Below are positions 59,501 through 64,000 of a stretch of DNA of 64,000 nucleotides, piece by piece. The notes under the pieces are model-generated. The model saw only the letters and a program-made list of their open reading frames with translations. It was not told the origin of the DNA and searched no databases. The DNA comes from Mesorhizobium sp. AR07. GTDB taxonomy: Bacteria; Pseudomonadota; Alphaproteobacteria; Rhizobiales; Rhizobiaceae. The number at the start of each line of letters is the position of its first letter. Position 1 is the stretch's first letter. The DNA lies in assembly GCF_024746815.1 (NCBI RefSeq), contig NZ_CP080525.1:3224001-3288000 (forward strand). The letters are read 5' to 3'. Position numbers and translations under genes: made by a program.

Positions 59501-61015
59501 CTAAACCGTCAATTCGGCGACTTTACGCGTAAGGTCAGCGATATAGCTTTGCGTCGACAGATCGGTTCCTGTCGCTGCCACGAGGATTTCGCTTGGGGTC
59601 TTCGACCGGCCATGCTGATGGACCTTGTCGTTCAGCCAGGATTTCAACGGCATGTAGTCGCCCTTTTCGAGGCCCTCTTCGATCGACGCTTCCTTGCGGG
59701 CGGCGGCGAAGAGTTGCGACGACATGATGTTGCCGAGCGTATAGGTGGGGAACGACCCCACCATGCCGGACGACCAGTGCACATCCTGTAGAACGCCCAG
59801 CGTATCGTTCGGCACGTCGAGGCCGAGATAGGATTTGACCTTATCGCGCCAGATCGCGGGCAGATCGGCCACGCGCATCTCATCTGCTATCAGGCCGGCC
59901 TCGATTTCGGAGCGCACCATGATGTGGAGGTCATAGGTCAGTTCATCGGCTTCCACCCGAATGAGGCTCGGCCGAGCGGCGTTGATCGCACGCCAGAAAT
60001 CATCCACCGATACGTCTGAAAGCTGCTGCGAAAAATGCTCTTTCAGTTCATCGAAATGCAGTTCCCAGAAGCGGCGCGAGCGGCCGACACGGTTCTCCCA
60101 TAGCCGCGACTGCGACTCATGCATGCCGAAGCTGGTGCCGCCCACGGCATAGAGATTGACGAAATCAGTCGTGAAAACGGTGCGCGAGAAACGCTCGGCA
60201 ACACCCTGCTCATAGATGCCGTGGCCGGCTTCATGCCAGATGGCGAAAAGACCGGCCGGCAACCATGTTTCCCGGAAACGGCCGGTGATGCGAACGTCCG
60301 AGCGCGTTAAGGAAATCTCGAAGGGATGTACGGTGTTATCCAGGCGGCCGCGATCGAAATCGTAGCCGAAGCGCGCGGCCATAACGCTGGAAAAAGCCCG
60401 CTGCGTTTCGACGGGATAGGCGCGCTCCAATATTTCGTTGCGAACACGCGCCTGCCTTGCCTCGGCAAGAAGCGGGATCAGTGCCTTCCGCAAGTCTCCA
60501 TATAGATCGCGCAACGTCGACCAGCGCATGCCCGGCTCGTAGGTCCCCACCAGCGCGTCATAGGGATGGTCGTCGTAGCCGATGGCGCCGGCGATCTGGC
60601 GCTGAATCTCCATCGTGTGTTCAAGAAGCGGCGCGAAAGCCGCAAAATCGTTGGTGGCGCGTGCCCTTGCCCAGGCCGCATGCCCGCGGGTCTTCAGCTC
60701 CGCAGCACATGCGACCAGATGCGCCGGAATACGCGACAAGGTGCCGATCGACGCAGCCGCCTGTTCCACCATGAGGTGGCGGACATCGCCGACGCGTACG
60801 CCCTTGAGTTCGCTGCGGGTATCCTCGATCGCGCGCAGCATCTTGTCGCTGGTGGCGATGTCGCGAGCAAGCCCCATCAGCGTTGCAATCTGCTTGCCGC
60901 GCGCTTCGACGCCGCCTTGCGGCATCATCGTGCGGGAATCCCAAACCAGCAGATTCACCGCGCAGAAGATGTCATTGACCTTCGCGATTTCCGTTTCGAA
61001 CAGAGCAAAGCTCAT
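59501..61015 (-). CDS. M32-family carboxypeptidase (Taq type)
   Basis: Zinc carboxypeptidase with broad specificity, 504 residues, cytoplasmic (no signal). HEAGH at 261-265 is the zinc site, and His299-Glu300 in GMHESQSRLWEN is the second family motif. IRVEADELTYDLHIMVRSEIE, GVLQDVHWSSGMVGSFPTYTLGN and the C-terminal helices are typical for M32. It is the last gene of the leftward peptide-importer operon, 9 bp after the DppF-type gene, so it probably trims imported peptides. Confidence 0.92.
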   Translation of the reverse strand: MSFALFETEIAKVNDIFCAVNLLVWDSRTMMPQGGVEARGKQIATLMGLARDIATSDKMLRAIEDTRSELKGVRVGDVRHLMVEQAAASIGTLSRIPAHLVACAAELKTRGHAAWARARATNDFAAFAPLLEHTMEIQRQIAGAIGYDDHPYDALVGTYEPGMRWSTLRDLYGDLRKALIPLLAEARQARVRNEILERAYPVETQRAFSSVMAARFGYDFDRGRLDNTVHPFEISLTRSDVRITGRFRETWLPAGLFAIWHEAGHGIYEQGVAERFSRTVFTTDFVNLYAVGGTSFGMHESQSRLWENRVGRSRRFWELHFDELKEHFSQQLSDVSVDDFWRAINAARPSLIRVEADELTYDLHIMVRSEIEAGLIADEMRVADLPAIWRDKVKSYLGLDVPNDTLGVLQDVHWSSGMVGSFPTYTLGNIMSSQLFAAARKEASIEEGLEKGDYMPLKSWLNDKVHQHGRSKTPSEILVAATGTDLSTQSYIADLTRKVAELTV

Positions 61016-61024
61016 AGGATGCCT

Positions 61025-62056
61025 TTATGATTGGATGGTGGGGTCCGGTGCGCCGAACCCTGTCAAATGACAGGCCGCATATTGGCCGTTGCCGCGCGGC
61101 GTCAGCGCCGGCCGTTCGCCGTGACAGCGGTCGAAAGCATGCGGGCAACGGCTGGCGAAGGGGCAGCCGACCGGCAGGTTCAGCGGGCTCGGCAATTCGC
61201 CGCGCGCCGCAATCGCGCTGCTTCGGCGCGCTGGGTCGAGTTCCGGCGCCGCGTCTAGAAGCGCCTTGGAATAGGGATGCCGCGGGGCGGTGAACAGCGC
61301 CTCAGACGGGCTGATTTCCATGACTTGCCCAAGATACATCACCACCACGCGGTGCGAAATATGGCGCACCAGGCGAAGATCATGGGCAACAAAGATCACC
61401 GTCAAATGCAATTGTTCCTGCAACTGCAGCAAGAGATTGACCACCTGCGCCTGCACGGAGACATCGAGCGCCGAGACCAGTTCGTCGGCGACGATGACAT
61501 CCGGCTCCACCGCCAGCGCCCGGGCAATGCCGATACGCTGGCGCTGACCGCCTGAAAATTCGTGCGGATAGCGGGCGGCAGCATCCTGCGGCAGCCGAAC
61601 CAGTTCGAGCAGTTCCGCGATGCGTCCCGATATCTCCGCCTTGGGTCGCATGCGGTGGACGCTCAGCGCCTCACCCAGGATTTGGCTCACCGTCATGCGC
61701 GGGTTCAGTGAGCTGTAAGGGTCCTGGAAGATCATCTGCACGCGGCGATTGAAGCCTCGACGCTCCGCCGGCTTCAACTGCGCGATATCCCGGCCTTCGA
61801 AGCGGATAACGCCGGCATCAAGGTCGGACAGGCGCACAAGACAGCGCGCGAGCGTGGACTTGCCGCAGCCCGATTCGCCGACGACGCCCAGCGTTTCGCC
61901 ACGATAAACATCGAGCGTCACCGTGTTCAGCGCATGCACCATCGGCCGTGGCTGGCCCGCAAGCCGCGATATCAGCGAAGACGGCAAGAGAAAGTGCTTG
62001 ACCACGCCCTCGACCGACAGGATCGGGATCGCGGCGTTTGGGCGCGCGGCGTTCAT
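61025..62056 (-). CDS. Oligopeptide/dipeptide ABC transporter ATPase (DppF/OppF type)
   Basis: ATPase of 343 residues. Walker A is GESGCGKST, the signature FSGGQRQRIGIARAL, Walker B VIVADELVSALD. The C-terminal oligopeptide extension (SPLNLPVGCPFASRCPHAFDRC) carries the family's cysteine cluster. Its start overlaps the DppD-type stop. Confidence 0.92.
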   Translation of the reverse strand: MNAARPNAAIPILSVEGVVKHFLLPSSLISRLAGQPRPMVHALNTVTLDVYRGETLGVVGESGCGKSTLARCLVRLSDLDAGVIRFEGRDIAQLKPAERRGFNRRVQMIFQDPYSSLNPRMTVSQILGEALSVHRMRPKAEISGRIAELLELVRLPQDAAARYPHEFSGGQRQRIGIARALAVEPDVIVADELVSALDVSVQAQVVNLLLQLQEQLHLTVIFVAHDLRLVRHISHRVVVMYLGQVMEISPSEALFTAPRHPYSKALLDAAPELDPARRSSAIAARGELPSPLNLPVGCPFASRCPHAFDRCHGERPALTPRGNGQYAACHLTGFGAPDPTIQS

Positions 62057-63057
62057 AGGATCCCCTCCATGGCTGCCACATCACGCTGGCGGAAGCAGGC
62101 CGACATCCGGCCTTCACTGACCGATACCAGCGGCGGCCGCGCGGTCCGACAATGATCCGTGGCAAGGCTGCATCGCGGATGAAAGGCGCAGCCAGTGGGA
62201 AGTGCGGTGAGGCTCGGCGGCGTGCCGTCGATCGAGGCAAGCATGGAGCGCACGGCATGGCCACGCGGAACCGACCCGAGCAGGCCACGCGTATAGGGGT
62301 GGTGCGGCTGCGCGAAAACATTGGCCACCGTGCCGGTTTCGACGATCCGCCCGGCATACATCACCGCCATGCGGTCGCAGGTGGCGGCGACCACACCGAG
62401 ATCGTGCGTCACGAGCACGACACTCATCGACAATTGGTCGCGCAGTTGCAGCAGAAGCTTCAGGATCTGGTCCTGGATGGTGACGTCGAGCGCTGTCGTT
62501 GGCTCATCTGCCAAGAGCAGCTTCGGCGAACAGGCGAGCGCAATGGCGATCATGGCGCGCTGGCGCATGCCACCCGAAAACTGATGCGGATACTCCTGAA
62601 GCCGACGCTCGGCCGCCGGAATGCCGACAGTGTTCATCAGCTCCAGCGCCCTCGCCCGCCGTTCGCGGCGATTGAGGCTAGTGTGAGCGATCAGGTTTTC
62701 CTCGATCTGCAGGCCGACCTGCAGCACTGGGTTGAGCGCCGTCATCGGCTCCTGGAAAATCATAGCGATCTCCCTGCCGCGAATGCGGCGGAGTTCTTCA
62801 TCCGGCAGCGCAAGAAGATCGCGGCCGCCCCATTCGACGCGCCCGCTCACTCGCCCCGGTTCGCGGATAAGCCTCATGATCGAGCGCAATGTCACGCTTT
62901 TGCCCGACCCGGATTCACCAACGAGGCCCAGTACCTCGCCCGGCGCTATATCGAGGTCGATGTCGGCGGTGGCAATCGCCGTTCCGCGTGGCGTGTCGAA
63001 GGTTGTGGTCAGGCCGCGAACCTTCAGGCTCATTGTTTGATCCGTTGCCCTGGTCAT
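62053..63057 (-). CDS. Oligopeptide/dipeptide ABC transporter ATPase (DppD/OppD type)
   Basis: ATPase of 334 residues with the start at ATG 63057, which overlaps the permease stop (ATGA). Walker A is GESGSGKSV, the signature [15 protein letters not shown], Walker [13 protein letters not shown]. The C-terminal cysteine region [21 protein letters not shown] is present. A longer in-frame extension upstream only shadows the permease gene. Confidence 0.92.
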   Translation of the reverse strand: MTRATDQTMSLKVRGLTTTFDTPRGTAIATADIDLDIAPGEVLGLVGESGSGKSVTLRSIMRLIREPGRVSGRVEWGGRDLLALPDEELRRIRGREIAMIFQEPMTALNPVLQVGLQIEENLIAHTSLNRRERRARALELMNTVGIPAAERRLQEYPHQFSGGMRQRAMIAIALACSPKLLLADEPTTALDVTIQDQILKLLLQLRDQLSMSVVLVTHDLGVVAATCDRMAVMYAGRIVETGTVANVFAQPHHPYTRGLLGSVPRGHAVRSMLASIDGTPPSLTALPTGCAFHPRCSLATDHCRTARPPLVSVSEGRMSACFRQRDVAAMEGIL

Positions 63058-63908
63058 CGACGCACTCTCAGGAGTTCCGCGATGCCATCGCCCACCAAGC
63101 TGAAGCCGAGTCCTGTCAGAACGATCGCGGATCCGGGGAAAACGGAAATCCACCAAGCTGTCGACATGAAGTTCTTGCCGTCGGCAATTTGCACGCCCCA
63201 TTCGGAAGCCGGGGGCTGTGCTCCCAGGCCGAGATAGCCGAGGCTGGAGCCCAGCAAAATGGCGAGTGCCATATCGGTCATCCAGTAGACGATTGCGGGC
63301 GTGATGGCGTTTGGCAACAAATGGCGGAAGATGATGCGCATGGGCGTATACCCCATCGCACGGCCGGCATCCGCATAATCGAGACGCCGCTGCACCTTGA
63401 TCTCGCCGGCAACAAGCCGGGCGTAGAACACCCAGCCGACAACGCCAATCGCGATATACATATTGATCAGGCCTGGCCCGAGCACGGAGACAACGGCGAT
63501 GACCAGGACGAGGAACGGGAAGGTTACCACCACATCGACGATGCGGCCGAAAATCGCTTCCGAAATGCCCCCGGCATAGCCGACCAGAGCGCCGACAAAG
63601 GTCCCGATGATAAAGGGCGCGATCGTTGCGAAAACGGCGATCTGTAAATCGATCGTGTAGGCATGAATGACGCGCGAAAAGACATCACGGCCGAAACTGT
63701 CAGTGCCGAAGAAATGCGCAGCGCTCGGTCCCTGAAGCAGCGCATTATAGTCGAACGCCTCGGGGGCGTAGGGTGCAAACAAGGACGGGATGAACGCCAG
63801 CATCAGACTGAACGCAAGGATGACGCCGCCGACAATCAATGTCCGGGGCGTAGCGCTGAGCCTGAACCGCGACTTTGGCACAGCGCTTTCGGTGACGGCT
63901 AGGCTCAT
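63054..63908 (-). CDS. Oligopeptide/dipeptide ABC transporter permease (DppC/OppC type)
   Basis: Inner-membrane permease, 284 residues. An N-terminal helix (TLIVGGVILAFSLMLAFIPSLF), the HFFGTDSFGRDVFSRVIH signature and the coupling loop DYADAGRAMGYTPMRIIFRHLLPNAITP are present. ATG 63908 overlaps the stop of the upstream permease. It pairs with the partial DppB-type gene. Confidence 0.9.
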   Translation of the reverse strand: MSLAVTESAVPKSRFRLSATPRTLIVGGVILAFSLMLAFIPSLFAPYAPEAFDYNALLQGPSAAHFFGTDSFGRDVFSRVIHAYTIDLQIAVFATIAPFIIGTFVGALVGYAGGISEAIFGRIVDVVVTFPFLVLVIAVVSVLGPGLINMYIAIGVVGWVFYARLVAGEIKVQRRLDYADAGRAMGYTPMRIIFRHLLPNAITPAIVYWMTDMALAILLGSSLGYLGLGAQPPASEWGVQIADGKNFMSTAWWISVFPGSAIVLTGLGFSLVGDGIAELLRVRR

Positions 63909-64000
63909 CGGGCCACCCTCGGGTCCAGCCACGCCTGGACGATATCGGTCAAAAGGAAGGTCAGTGAGACGAGGATGGCAAGTGCGATCGTCAGTCCCTG
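63905..64000 (-). CDS. DppB-type permease, 3' end only (runs off the window)
   Basis: The last 31 codons are inside the window and read QGLTIALAILVSLTFLLTDI then VQAWLDPRVAR-stop, the usual C-terminus of DppB/OppB permeases (final helix, then DPRVR). The stop overlaps the DppC-type start by ATGA. The rest lies beyond position 64000. Confidence 0.8.
   Translation of the reverse strand, partial: QGLTIALAILVSLTFLLTDIVQAWLDPRVAR

Noticed and set aside
1..64000. tRNA, rRNA or riboswitch genes
   Set aside because: I saw no cloverleaf-type or rRNA-like sequence and no known riboswitch core on either strand by reading. A covariance-model scan would be needed to exclude small RNAs.

Overview
The window looks like a chromosomal segment from an alphaproteobacterium of the order Hyphomicrobiales, most like Mesorhizobium or a close relative. 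The reasons are very high GC in third codon positions, many ABC importers and dehydrogenases for scavenging, a complete-looking C-P lyase core, BA14K and Tat-exported proteins, and several families of intergenic palindromes of the kind common in rhizobia. The genus is an inference; no rRNA or tRNA gene is present to confirm it.

Layout. 1-4.8 kb: a CUT2-type sugar ABC importer (binding protein, double ATPase, permease) followed by a zinc sorbitol/threonine-type dehydrogenase. 5.1-16.9 kb: a phosphonate island. phnF faces phnG-H-I-J-K-L across a promoter with a perfect palindrome. A frameshifted hexapeptide acetyltransferase, a DUF1868 2H phosphoesterase and the importer phnC-D-E-E follow. No phnM, phnN or phnP is in the window. 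A small reverse-strand membrane-protein ORF separates phnI from phnJ. 17-24.6 kb: a divergent sugar/sugar-acid catabolic cluster with three TIM-barrel epimerase-type proteins, a Gfo/Idh/MocA oxidoreductase, an enolase-superfamily dehydratase, an FCD GntR regulator and a 2-hydroxyacid dehydrogenase. 24.7-29.9 kb: mixed single genes (small exported protein, amidase, GFA-type protein, NepI-like exporter with divergent AraC regulator, SnoaL-like protein). 30-35.7 kb: a CUT1 importer operon with two ATPases and a 73-residue membrane protein. 36-47.3 kb: TetR regulator, Tm-1-like protein plus its TIM-barrel partner, cupin, M24 peptidase-family enzyme, a five-gene peptide-type ABC importer and an ATC-hydrolase-family protein.

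47.3-59.5 kb is accessory DNA. A full IS21-family element is followed by an AI-2E/ionotropic-receptor chimera, small envelope proteins (HdeD-like, YbaY-like, BA14K, MliC-like, L,D-transpeptidase), two tandem AraC genes and many decayed fragments (Tat leader, HTH, Tn3 transposase, DUF2493). 59.5-64 kb returns to ordinary sequence: a Dpp/Opp-type importer operon ending in an M32 carboxypeptidase, running off the right edge.

Two threads connect the regions. First, FadR-type operators (TGGT-N3-ACCA, often within ATCTGGT-N3-ACCAGAT) occur upstream of the 20-kb epimerase cluster, the CUT1 operon and the divergent M24/peptide-importer promoters. This suggests one regulon or a set of related FCD regulators. 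Second, palindromic intergenic elements recur at about ten places. One lies in frame inside an ABC ATPase gene between the Walker A motif and the Q-loop, so it has become protein-coding sequence.
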